A stretch of DNA of 18,188 bases from Candidatus Magasanikbacteria bacterium GW2011_GWC2_45_8. GTDB taxonomy: Bacteria > Patescibacteriota > Patescibacteriia > Magasanikbacterales > UBA10146. Both the position numbers and the translations under genes were made by a program. The notes under the pieces are model-generated. The model had not been told where the DNA came from. It did not search any database and was given only the letters and a program-made list of their open reading frames with translations. The stretch covers positions 1 to 18,188 of the forward strand of contig LCLH01000005.1 of assembly GCA_001001925.1 (NCBI GenBank). Reading direction: 5' to 3'. Below are positions 1-6,758 of this stretch, in pieces. Positions within the stretch are counted from its first letter, which is position 1. Every line of letters starts with the position of its first letter.

Positions 1-530
1 GTACGCCGCAGATTACCTGCGTGGCGCGTCTTGAACCGCAGAAAGGACATGACACTTTGTTGCGCGCGCTTGCGCTTTTAGATGATATGGCATGGGAACT
101 GGTATTGGCAGGGGATGGGTCTTTAAAGGAGTATGTAATAGACTTGGCGCGCGTTTTAAACATACGCGAACGGGTGAATTATTTGGGCGCGCGGCGGGAT
201 ATTCCCGCAATTTTGCAGGACACGGATATTTTTGTTTTGCCTTCATTGTGGGAAGGGTTGGGGATTGTGATTTTGGAGGCGGGTGCGAGCGCGGTGCCGG
301 TGGTGGCGTCAAATGTGGGTGGTATCCCCGAGATGGTTGTTGACCAAGAAACGGGTTTGTTGGTTCCACCCGGAGATGTTGAAGCGTTGTCGCACGCTTT
401 GCGTGCGTTGTTGCAAGATAGCGTACGCGCTCGTGAAATGGGCACTGCCGCCCGCGCGCGCGTTGAACAAAATTTTGCACTCCCGCAGACGATAGAAAAA
501 TACAAAATGTTGTATGAAAGTTTAAAATAA
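1..530 (+). CDS. GT4-type glycosyltransferase, C-terminal part (cut by window edge)
   Basis: The reading frame is already open at base 3 and continues past the left edge, so the start is missing; the GTG at 21 is an internal Val, not a start. About 176 residues are visible, all from the C-terminal nucleotide-sugar-binding Rossmann domain of GT-B enzymes (Glycos_transf_1). The segment VARLEPQKGHDTLLRA is the usual motif opening this domain. The E-x7-E donor-site motif is present as WEGLGIVILEA, followed by PVVASNVGGIPEMV and a GLLVPPGD turn, both typical of GT4. The enzyme should transfer a sugar from a nucleotide-sugar to a growing glycan at the cytoplasmic face of the membrane. Donor and acceptor cannot be told. 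The next gene starts 20 bases downstream on the same strand and is of the same class, so the two are probably cotranscribed. Confidence 0.92.
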   Translation, partial: TPQITCVARLEPQKGHDTLLRALALLDDMAWELVLAGDGSLKEYVIDLARVLNIRERVNYLGARRDIPAILQDTDIFVLPSLWEGLGIVILEAGASAVPVVASNVGGIPEMVVDQETGLLVPPGDVEALSHALRALLQDSVRAREMGTAARARVEQNFALPQTIEKYKMLYESLK

Positions 531-550
531 TAAATTTTTGGTTATATATT

Positions 551-1816
551 ATGCGTATTCTTCAAGTCAATAAATTTTTCTATAGCCGCGGGGGTGCAGA
601 GACCCACTTTTTTGACGTGATTGATCTCTTAACCGCGCACGGTCATGAAGTGGTTCCGTGGAGCATGAAAGATCCCGCAAACGCGGCAAGCGATTACGAA
701 AAGTATTTTATTGACCCCATTGATTTTCAAAAGCGCGAGTCGTGGGCGCGTGAATTCAAAAAAGTCGGCCACCTTTTGTATTCAACGGAAGCGGCGCAAA
801 AACTTGATCGTTTTTTGACTGATGTTAAGATAGATATTGCGCACCTACACAATGTGTATCATCATTTTTCGCCGTCAATTTTTGCGGTATTCAAAAAACA
901 CCGCGTGCCCGTGGTGATGACTTTGCATGATTACAAACTCGTCAGCCCCAACTATCGGTTGTTTAATCGCCACGGAGTGTGTTTGTGCTCGCGGCATCAT
1001 CGGTATTACGAGGCGGTGTTTAAACGCTGTGTGGATGACAGTTTGCCAAAAAGTATGGTAGCCGCTTTGGAATTGTCATTTCATAAACTGTTTCAGTTTT
1101 ATGAAAAAGGCGTAGCTCGTTTTATTGCACCGAGTGAGTTTATGCGTACACTCATGATTGAATGGGGAGAGCCGGCGGAAAAGTTTGTTACACTGAATAA
1201 TTTTTTGAATCCTGCGTGGTACGCATCTGCTTCCTTGCCTGCTCCTTTGCCGCGCACGGGGGGCTACCTTTTGTACATGGGTAGGCTAAGCCACGAAAAA
1301 GGCATTTTATCGCTTATCTCCGCAGTGCGGCCACTCACTCAAGTTTCGTTGAAGATTATTGGCGCAGGGCCGCTTGAGGATTCTATCCGCACGCAAATAA
1401 AAAATACGCCTCATATTGAATTGATGGGGCATAAAGAGGGCGCGGAGTTGGCTCGCATCGTAGAAGGCACTCGCGCAGTGGTGATTCCTTCAGAATGGTT
1501 TGAAAATTATCCAATGTCGCTTATTGAAGCGTTTGCAAAAGGCAAACCGGTAATAGCTTCTGCAATCGGCGGCATTCCGGAGATAGTGCAAGAAGGAGTG
1601 AACGGATGGATGTTCCCGCCGGGCAACGCCCGCGCGTTACGCGCGATCATTGAACGGGTCTGGGGGTATGAAGATAGGGTGTTGCAAACCGCCGGCCGCG
1701 CGGCGCAAGCCTACGTGCGCGGACATAACAATCCGGAGGTTTACTATGAAAAATTGATGAAGGTGTACGATACCGCACTCGGCAAAAACTTTGAAGGGTA
1801 CGCGTCCCCGACCTGA
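551..1816 (+). CDS. GT4-family glycosyltransferase
   Basis: The protein has 421 residues, a normal length for a two-domain GT-B enzyme. The N-terminal acceptor domain opens with MRILQVNKFFYSRGGAETH; the glycine-rich loop and E17 are typical. Cys143, Cys145 and Cys160 form a small cysteine cluster like that of one GT4 subgroup. The C-terminal domain starts near residue 238 (LLYMGRLSHEKGI) and carries the E-x7-E pair Glu318/Glu326 in SEWFENYPMSLIEAF, then SAIGGIPEIV. It probably extends a surface polysaccharide or glycoprotein glycan; the sugar is unknown. No clear Shine-Dalgarno precedes the ATG. The last dozen or so codons and the TGA stop (1814-1816) lie inside a structured repeat (1774-1882), so the tail GYASPT is encoded by the repeat and may not be ancestral. 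Confidence 0.93.
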   Translation: MRILQVNKFFYSRGGAETHFFDVIDLLTAHGHEVVPWSMKDPANAASDYEKYFIDPIDFQKRESWAREFKKVGHLLYSTEAAQKLDRFLTDVKIDIAHLHNVYHHFSPSIFAVFKKHRVPVVMTLHDYKLVSPNYRLFNRHGVCLCSRHHRYYEAVFKRCVDDSLPKSMVAALELSFHKLFQFYEKGVARFIAPSEFMRTLMIEWGEPAEKFVTLNNFLNPAWYASASLPAPLPRTGGYLLYMGRLSHEKGILSLISAVRPLTQVSLKIIGAGPLEDSIRTQIKNTPHIELMGHKEGAELARIVEGTRAVVIPSEWFENYPMSLIEAFAKGKPVIASAIGGIPEIVQEGVNGWMFPPGNARALRAIIERVWGYEDRVLQTAGRAAQAYVRGHNNPEVYYEKLMKVYDTALGKNFEGYASPT

Positions 1817-1882
1817 AGTCGGGGCGCTCCAACTCGCGCCGTCGCGCTCCAGCACGTCCCCTCAAAGTCTTTGCCGAGCGCG
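1774..1882 (+). repeat. Structured inverted repeat, copy 1 (48-base core 1803-1850)
   Basis: The left arm at 1778-1798 (CTCGGCAAAAACTTTGAAGGG) pairs with the right arm ending at 1878 (CCCTCAAAGTCTTTGCCGAG), with only two A-C mismatches over 21 positions. After one mismatch a further CGC/GCG pairing extends the stem to 1774 and 1882. The interior holds a 48-base core identical to 3991-4038, with a perfect 7-bp hairpin CCCCGAC-CTGAA-GTCGGGG and a second GGCGC/GCGCC stem. The left arm and stop codon of the upstream glycosyltransferase lie within the element. The right arm ends just before the next gene's probable -10 box. I do not recognise it as a named family. It could be a REP/MITE-like repeat or a transcript 3'-end structure. 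Confidence 0.85.
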
Positions 1883-1885
1883 ATC

Positions 1886-1891
1886 TATAAT
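1886..1891 (+). promoter_or_regulatory. Possible -10 box for the GHL15-like gene
   Basis: A perfect TATAAT lies 16 bases before the proposed ATG at 1908, directly after repeat copy 1. No -35 hexamer is convincing at 16-18 bp upstream, and that space is occupied by the right arm of the repeat. The implied leader would be only about 10 bases and lacks a Shine-Dalgarno. Confidence 0.35.
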
Positions 1892-1907
1892 ACAACATGT
1901 TCTCTTT

Positions 1908-3935
1908 ATGTTTCAAAAGTTCAAATATCTGTATGTCTTTGGTCTGATTGCATCGCTTTTAGCGCCGCGCTTTGCGGCAGACGCGTATCAGATGAAAACC
2001 ACGTTTCCCAAGCGCGCGAACTATTTTTTATCATGGGATTTGTCAGAAGCGCAAGCGCGCGAGCTCTCTCGGTGGGACTTGGTGATTTTGGACATGGAAC
2101 ACGCCGCGCGTAATCCGGAAAAAATTCGTTTGATGCGCTCGCTTAATCCTTCAATTATCATTCTCGCTTACATTACATCGCAAGAAATTCGTGACGACGC
2201 GCTTGAACAAAAAATGTATACGCCTCTGCGTTATGAATTGGCGCAAAGGATTGACCCTTCTTGGAATTTGCAGCGCCCCAACGGCGCGCTCGTGCGTTTT
2301 TGGCCAGGAGCGCACGTGCTCAATCTCACCACGCAGGCGCCGGCGGTCAATGGTGCGCGATGGATTGAAACGCTCGGTAATTTTGTCAGTACCCGCATTT
2401 TGGCAAGCGGGTTATGGGATGGAGTATTTTTGGATAACACGTGGAACAGCTTGAGCAATCAGGTGGGCGGACAGCTTGATATTAATAGAGATGGTGTGGC
2501 AGAGAGCACAGACGCCATTGACCGCGCGTACGTGGACGGATTCAACGCTCTGGTGCAAAACATTCGCGCGTCTACCGGAGACCGGTATCTTATTATGGGC
2601 AACGACGGCGAGCGATTCGTGCAGTTTAATGGCATGATGTTTGAAAATTTTCCTCTCGCGCGCGGATGGAGCGCAACCATGAAACAATATACCGATTTTA
2701 CCGATAAGTCGCGCGCGCCATCGTTTGCGGTTATTAACGCAAATACCAACAACACGGGCGATCAAAACCAACTGCAAGCAATGCGTTTTGGTTTGGCATC
2801 AACGCTTCTGGGGGACGGTTATTACGCGTTTGATTTTGGCGATCAAAATCATGGTCAAACATGGTGGTACGATGAGTATGAAGCACTTTTGGGCGAGCCT
2901 ACCAGCGCTCCCTACGTGCAGAAAAACGGTTCAAGCAACTTTGTCACAAAAGGAATATGGCGCAGAGATTATACGCATGGGCTTGTTTTGGTCAATACCG
3001 CAGACACGGCGGAGACGCTTGATTTGAACGCGGATTTTGAAAAAATTAAAGGCATGCAAGACATCGGAGTTAATGACGGGCAGATTGTGAACGCGGTCAG
3101 CATTCCACCGCATGACGGTTTAATACTTTTGCGTCCCCTTGATTTTCTTGAAGGCGCGCCCTATGTTAATGGCGCATTTATACGGATTTACCATGCGGAC
3201 GGGACGCAGTTGCGCAATGGATTTTTTTCATACAATGAATCTTTTTTGGGTGGACAGACGATCGCGCATATTGATCTTGACCGTGACGATACGCTTGAAA
3301 CAATAGTGATAGAACACAACCGCGCAGTGATTAAAGAAGGAAATACGGTGCGCGCCACTATGTATCCATTTGGCACTGCATGGCGCGGTGAGCTTTCCGT
3401 CTCCGCGGTGGACACGGGTGATGCAAATGGGCTGTATTTGGTGTTTGGCCAGAAAACGCGCGGTGGCAAGGTTGCCGTAACACGCGCCGACGGCGCAATG
3501 GTAACGCGTTCGTTTGACGGAATACGCGCGGGGTTTGCAGGCGGCGTTACCGTGTCCGCGGGGCATTTGAGTAATTCCGCGAGTACGGAAATTGTGGTTG
3601 GAACCGCAAACGGCGCATCGCTCGTAAAAGTATTTTCTTTGCGTGGCAAGCTTTTGTCCGCCGGCTGGAATGTGTTTGGCAAACGTGATACGCAGGGAGT
3701 TTCCGTGGCGGTAGGGGATGTGAATGGCGACGGCAAAGATGAAATTATTGCGGGGCATGCACGCGGCGCTCCGGAAGTAAAGGTATTTAATGGCCGCGGC
3801 GTATTGCAAAATCGTTTTGTGGCGGGATCATCAACAAGCAAAAGCGGCATAGAGGTTTCAAGCGTGCGTGCGTTGGGGGGGTGGCAAAGTAGTATTATTA
3901 CCTCGTCGCGAAGCTGTTTTTTTTGCGGGCAGTAA
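1908..3935 (+). CDS. Secreted GHL15-like putative glycoside hydrolase with FG-GAP-type repeats
   Basis: With the ATG at 1908 the protein has 675 residues and begins with a signal peptide (basic FQKFKY, hydrophobic core to about residue 18, likely cleavage near 24-26). A start further upstream would read through the repeat element and bury the signal, so it was rejected. Residues about 36-410 look like the TIM-barrel of hypothetical glycosyl hydrolase family 15 (GHL15): NYFLSWDLS, the acidic LDMEHA at 61-66, FLDNTW at 174-179, MGNDGE at 230-235 and MFENF at 244-248. A calcium-loop-like DINRDGVAE lies at 191-199. From about 420, four FG-GAP/VCBS-like units follow, the third with GDVNGDGKDEII at 603-614. 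It is probably exported and acts on a polysaccharide; substrate and activity are unknown. The last unit ends abruptly in SCFFCGQ after a T8 run (3917-3924), so the end may be frameshifted. Fold assignment is moderate, catalytic assignment weak. Confidence 0.78.
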   Translation: MFQKFKYLYVFGLIASLLAPRFAADAYQMKTTFPKRANYFLSWDLSEAQARELSRWDLVILDMEHAARNPEKIRLMRSLNPSIIILAYITSQEIRDDALEQKMYTPLRYELAQRIDPSWNLQRPNGALVRFWPGAHVLNLTTQAPAVNGARWIETLGNFVSTRILASGLWDGVFLDNTWNSLSNQVGGQLDINRDGVAESTDAIDRAYVDGFNALVQNIRASTGDRYLIMGNDGERFVQFNGMMFENFPLARGWSATMKQYTDFTDKSRAPSFAVINANTNNTGDQNQLQAMRFGLASTLLGDGYYAFDFGDQNHGQTWWYDEYEALLGEPTSAPYVQKNGSSNFVTKGIWRRDYTHGLVLVNTADTAETLDLNADFEKIKGMQDIGVNDGQIVNAVSIPPHDGLILLRPLDFLEGAPYVNGAFIRIYHADGTQLRNGFFSYNESFLGGQTIAHIDLDRDDTLETIVIEHNRAVIKEGNTVRATMYPFGTAWRGELSVSAVDTGDANGLYLVFGQKTRGGKVAVTRADGAMVTRSFDGIRAGFAGGVTVSAGHLSNSASTEIVVGTANGASLVKVFSLRGKLLSAGWNVFGKRDTQGVSVAVGDVNGDGKDEIIAGHARGAPEVKVFNGRGVLQNRFVAGSSTSKSGIEVSSVRALGGWQSSIITSSRSCFFCGQ

Positions 3936-3945
3936 ATCAGGGTGT

Positions 3946-4083
3946 AATGAATTAAAATTTCTTCACTCGGTAAACGCTTTGAGGGGTACACGTCCCCGAC
4001 CTGAAGTCGGGGCGCTCCAACTCGCGCCGTCGCGCTCCGTTAGCCCCCTCAAAACGTTTACCTCAACGACATTTTAATTCATT
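3946..4083 (+). repeat. Structured inverted repeat, copy 2 (48-base core 3991-4038)
   Basis: The same 48-base core as copy 1 lies in the same orientation. The inner arms GGTAAACGCTTTGAGGGG (3969-3986) and CCCCTCAAAACGTTTACC (4045-4062) pair at 17 of 18 positions. A further perfect 13-bp outer stem AATGAATTAAAAT (3946-3958) with ATTTTAATTCATT (4071-4083) is separated from the inner stem by an internal loop of 8-10 bases. The inner arm resembles copy 1 but carries paired changes (C-G to T-A, and A-T to G-C). The element starts 10 bases after the stop of the GHL15-like gene and occupies the gap before the convergent glycosyltransferase. Confidence 0.85.
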
Positions 4084-4108
4084 CATATTTTTTATTAATT
4101 TTCAAAGC

Positions 4109-4145
4109 AAAAAAACCGCCCTCGCGTGAGAGGACGGCTTTTTGT
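4109..4145. terminator. Bidirectional intrinsic terminator between convergent genes
   Basis: A stem CCGCCCTC (4116-4123) with GAGGACGG (4130-4137), one mismatch, is flanked by seven A on the left and five T on the right. Read on the - strand it gives a hairpin and T7 tail just after the glycosyltransferase stop at 4156. Read on the + strand it gives a T5 tail for the GHL15-like transcript. Confidence 0.85.
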
Positions 4146-4155
4146 ATGTTCAAGA

Positions 4156-5361
4156 TTATTCTGCGCGCAATTGGATGCCTTGCCAATTCCATTCGCGATT
4201 CAGCACCGCGTCGGCATAGATGTGCTCTGTTTGCCGGATGATAGCGTCCCAATTGTAGTGGCATTCAACTTTTTCGCGATTGCGCAAGCCTTCCACATGC
4301 GCGATTTCAGGATTCGCAATGAGCCATACCATCCGTTCTTCAAGCTGGGTGATCTTTGTTTTTTCATAACGGAAACGGCTGTCGGTAACAAGTTCACGAT
4401 GTTCCGGCAGGTCGCTTGCGATAATCGGTTTGCCATGAGCAAACGCTTCAAGCATGGCGATAGACAAACCCTCTGATTGTGAAGGCTGAATCAACGCAAT
4501 GCTTTCAGAAAGCAGTATCTGTGTTGTCTCCGCGTCCTGCCAGCCGGCAAGACACACATGAGGAATTTTTTTTGCCATGCGGCGGAGGGATTCCGCGTAT
4601 GTCTTGTCTCCTTGTTCATCGCCCACAATAACGAGCCGTAAGCCCCGCATGCGCGAAGGGTAGTCACGTTCAGCGCGGCGCCACGCATCCATTGCCAAAT
4701 GAATCCCCTTGTGTGAAACAAAACGCGCGATAATAATGAAGTAACGTTCCTGCCGCAAACCAAAGGATCGCAATACGGAAGCGGTTTTTTCTTTTGTAGT
4801 AGTTTGGGGGAGCGCTACGCCGTTGGGCACATAAATGGTCGGCACTTTGTATGTTTGCGCCGCGTAGAGCTGGAGTGTTTGAGAGACCGTAATGGTTTCA
4901 TGCGCAAAATGGCAACTTGCCCATTCACCCCATGTGAGAACGAGTTTGGCAATTGTGCCCCATTTGCCATGCAGGCGGTCGGGGCTGTGGAACGTCGCAA
5001 TGATTTTGGTACGCGGAAGAAAGAGTCGCGGGATCCATGCGACCAAAGAAGGTCCTACGCCATGATAATGGATGACATCATAATTTTGAAACAGCGCATG
5101 TAAAGTGGCGGCGAGCACATGCGTGATGGTATCAAGATGTTTAGTGGGAAGGGAAGGCGCAAAAACAAGATGAACGCCTTGGTAGGAGTGTTTTTTGAGA
5201 GCGATTTTTCCCTCGTGGGTGTTCTGCGTATACCACTGGCGGGCATAAGCCGTAACCGTATGCCCACGGCGAACCAAGCCTGTGGATAATTCTTCCACGT
5301 GCCGTTCAACCCCGCCCCATGAAGCAGGAATGCCTTTTTGACCGATCATTGCTATACGCAT
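4156..5361 (-). CDS. GT4-family glycosyltransferase
   Basis: The protein has 401 residues, full length for a GT-B enzyme. The N-terminus MRIAMIGQKGIPASWGGVER is the typical glycine-rich acceptor-domain opening of GT4 enzymes, including rhamnosyl- and mannosyltransferase-like members. HYHGVGP at 98-104 and TFHSPDRLHGKW at 123-134 also fit the family. The donor domain begins near residue 206 (YFIIIARFVSHKGI). The E-x7-E pair is Glu297/Glu305 in SEGLSIAMLEAFAHGKP. It is a cytoplasmic or membrane-peripheral enzyme of surface-glycan synthesis, donor unknown. It has its own consensus promoter (5409-5437) and terminator (4109-4145), so it is probably monocistronic and converges on the other glycan genes. 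No Shine-Dalgarno is visible before the ATG. Confidence 0.93.
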   Translation of the reverse strand: MRIAMIGQKGIPASWGGVERHVEELSTGLVRRGHTVTAYARQWYTQNTHEGKIALKKHSYQGVHLVFAPSLPTKHLDTITHVLAATLHALFQNYDVIHYHGVGPSLVAWIPRLFLPRTKIIATFHSPDRLHGKWGTIAKLVLTWGEWASCHFAHETITVSQTLQLYAAQTYKVPTIYVPNGVALPQTTTKEKTASVLRSFGLRQERYFIIIARFVSHKGIHLAMDAWRRAERDYPSRMRGLRLVIVGDEQGDKTYAESLRRMAKKIPHVCLAGWQDAETTQILLSESIALIQPSQSEGLSIAMLEAFAHGKPIIASDLPEHRELVTDSRFRYEKTKITQLEERMVWLIANPEIAHVEGLRNREKVECHYNWDAIIRQTEHIYADAVLNREWNWQGIQLRAE

Positions 5362-5408
5362 ATTTATGCTTATTTTAGCTCAAATCATCTTATTTAACTT
5401 GACCGTGT

Positions 5409-5437
5409 ATCATAGCATATTTTTACGGTTTTGTCAA
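5409..5437 (-). promoter_or_regulatory. Sigma-70-type promoter of the - strand glycosyltransferase
   Basis: On the - strand, TTGACA (5437-5432), exactly 17 bases, then TATGAT (5414-5409): a perfect -35 and a 5/6 -10. The start point would lie near 5402, giving a leader of about 40 bases to the ATG at 5361. Confidence 0.85.
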
Positions 5438-5441
5438 TATT

Positions 5442-5512
5442 TGCCCCCAATGGGCAGTAATCTAAACTAACAGCACCACCCATTGCAAGAGTCTAATCTA
5501 AATGCACCAACA
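5442..5512. repeat. Cluster of short inverted and imperfect direct repeats upstream of a promoter
   Basis: TGCCC-CCAAT-GGGCA is a palindrome at 5442-5456. CAATGGG (5448-5454) is repeated inverted as CCCATTG (5479-5485). TAATCTAAA followed by GCACCA occurs twice (about 5458-5478 and 5493-5510), with a 6-base length difference between copies. The cluster sits immediately upstream of the -35 box at 5437, where activator sites would be expected. No known operator is recognised. Confidence 0.4.
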
Positions 5513-5530
5513 GGTCATTTTTTTATAATA

Positions 5531-5570
5531 AAAAAACTCTCTAGGTTTTATCTGTAGAGAGTGGGTTTTT
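5531..5570 (-). terminator. Intrinsic terminator of the orphan helical gene
   Basis: On the - strand a perfect 8-bp stem ACTCTCTA/TAGAGAGT (5555-5562 with 5536-5543), loop of 11 bases, is followed by a run of seven T and further A/T-rich sequence. It directly follows the stop codon at 5569-5571. Confidence 0.85.
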
Positions 5571-6594
5571 ACGAAGGCTCATTGATGAGTCTCAAAAGAG
5601 TTCTGGCTACGGATTTGGCAACGTGTCCTCCGGATTGCGGGAGATCCAAGATGTCCTTGAGGTATACCTTGGCCTTTATTTTGTACCCGCTTTGAATCAT
5701 AGCGAGTGCGAGCACAAGATAGGCTTCAGCGCGCCAGTCCGGATTTTCCCGTGAGTTGAGCGCGACTCCTCGCGCTACAGAGAGCGCGTCACCCCACTCG
5801 CCATACGACCGCCTTGTGTAGTACGCGGCGGTAAGCACCTTGAGCGCGGCGGTGAAGTTACCGGGAATTTTTTTGCGAAGCTTCGCAAGCTCCGCAAAAC
5901 TTTCCTGGTGGTCGGGATTATGGAAAACCACAAACCATTCCGCGCGCAAAATGTGAATAAGACACGCCACGCGCCAATACACGTCGTTGGGAGTTTCAGA
6001 GAGATGGAGCAAGAGCCGCCCTGCAGAACCTTTGAGGCGAATCACGGCGTTTCGTACTGTCTCTCGTATCCCCTGCACCAACGCGCTATTGCAGAGTTCT
6101 ACCTCCGCCATGAATTGGTTGGCGTAGACTTCTTTGTCCGCAGATCTGTTTCCTGCCGCGCAAGCGCGTTCCTTGTACGCGTCCGCGCACGCACGGAAAT
6201 ATCCTGCCGCGTGGAACACCATAATCGCCGCGTCCCTCCATCGCTCAAGTAATAACTCTCGCCGTCCATAATCTTTGAATTCTTGGACGAGAAGCGGTTG
6301 TGAGTCTTCAAGACACCGCACCATAAATTCAACGCGCCATTCCGCCTGCTCAAAAGAGTATGTGTGGTGGTGAACTGCTTCAAGCAAGAAGGTCGCTTTG
6401 CGCTCTGGTGAAGCGCACAAGCTCGCCGCGCGTCTGCAGATCTTTGCGTAGCGCATTGGCTGGCTATGAAGAAAGGATATAATTTGAGGACATTGATTAC
6501 TCAAATCCTCATTGGCCTTGCAAAAACGCACTAGTTGGAGCGCCATACCGTGGTCGGTAGGAGGCAAGTCCTTGCGTGGAAAACAGTACTTCAT
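5569..6594 (-). CDS. Hypothetical all-helical (TPR/SEL-like) protein
   Basis: The start is set at the ATG at 6594, because GGAG lies 6 bases upstream of it (6604-6601), the best Shine-Dalgarno in the window; an ATG at 6624 would add ten residues but lacks one. The 341-residue product has no signal peptide or membrane segment, so it is probably cytoplasmic. The sequence is mostly amphipathic helices rich in Ala, Leu and Arg. Pairs such as RRELLLERWRDAAIMVFHAAGYF and, near the C-terminus, WRAEAYLVLALAMIQSGYKI recall TPR-like alpha-solenoids, but no canonical TPR consensus is clear. I do not recognise a family. It has a possible promoter near 6727-6755 and its own terminator, and is flanked by envelope genes on the same strand. 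Possible roles include a scaffold or regulator, but none is supported directly. Confidence 0.75.
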   Translation of the reverse strand: MKYCFPRKDLPPTDHGMALQLVRFCKANEDLSNQCPQIISFLHSQPMRYAKICRRAASLCASPERKATFLLEAVHHHTYSFEQAEWRVEFMVRCLEDSQPLLVQEFKDYGRRELLLERWRDAAIMVFHAAGYFRACADAYKERACAAGNRSADKEVYANQFMAEVELCNSALVQGIRETVRNAVIRLKGSAGRLLLHLSETPNDVYWRVACLIHILRAEWFVVFHNPDHQESFAELAKLRKKIPGNFTAALKVLTAAYYTRRSYGEWGDALSVARGVALNSRENPDWRAEAYLVLALAMIQSGYKIKAKVYLKDILDLPQSGGHVAKSVARTLLRLINEPS

Positions 6595-6698
6595 TTGATT
6601 CTCCAAGATGAGCCGGAAAAGCATTTGCTTTGCGACGGCACATCACGAGTGAGAAAGATTTGGGTGTCGTCAAAAAAAGCAAACGCCATGTAGCGCAT
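6591..6698 (-). CDS. Possible 35-residue leader peptide overlapping the helical gene
   Basis: A small frame starts at ATG 6698 (a second in-frame ATG is at 6689) and reads MRYMAFAFFDDTQIF and on, ending at TGA 6593-6591. It overlaps the ATG of the downstream gene as ATGA, the arrangement typical of translational coupling. No strong Shine-Dalgarno precedes it, and 35 codons can stay open by chance, so it is tentative. Confidence 0.25.
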   Translation of the reverse strand: MRYMAFAFFDDTQIFLTRDVPSQSKCFSGSSWRIK

Positions 6699-6726
6699 CT
6701 TGAAAGCCTAAAAAGAGCAATATGTT

Positions 6727-6755
6727 ACCTTATGCTTTTTTCCTGTTTGTGTCAA
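6727..6755 (-). promoter_or_regulatory. Possible promoter of the helical gene
   Basis: On the - strand, TTGACA (6755-6750), 17 bases, then TAAGGT (6732-6727). The -35 is perfect and the -10 is poor (only 3 of 6 positions match TATAAT). It begins only a few bases beyond the stop of the membrane-protein gene at 6759. The leader would be about 125 bases. Confidence 0.5.
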
Positions 6756-6758
6756 TAA

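Noticed and set aside
1791..1907. Upstream TTG-started extension of the GHL15-like protein
   Set aside because: It reads through the structured repeat, overlaps the preceding gene and places 39 residues before an obvious signal peptide.
3188..3991. Antisense frame of 267 codons opposite the GHL15-like gene
   Set aside because: It is a shadow of the GC-biased coding strand, with low-complexity Pro/Thr-rich translation and no start signals.
1774..4083. Integron attC sites
   Set aside because: The conserved attC core triplets and an integrase gene are not visible, and the conserved part here is the tip rather than the arms.
4126..4476. Forward frame of 116 codons over the - strand glycosyltransferase
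   Set aside because: It begins inside the terminator and is antisense to a clear conserved enzyme.
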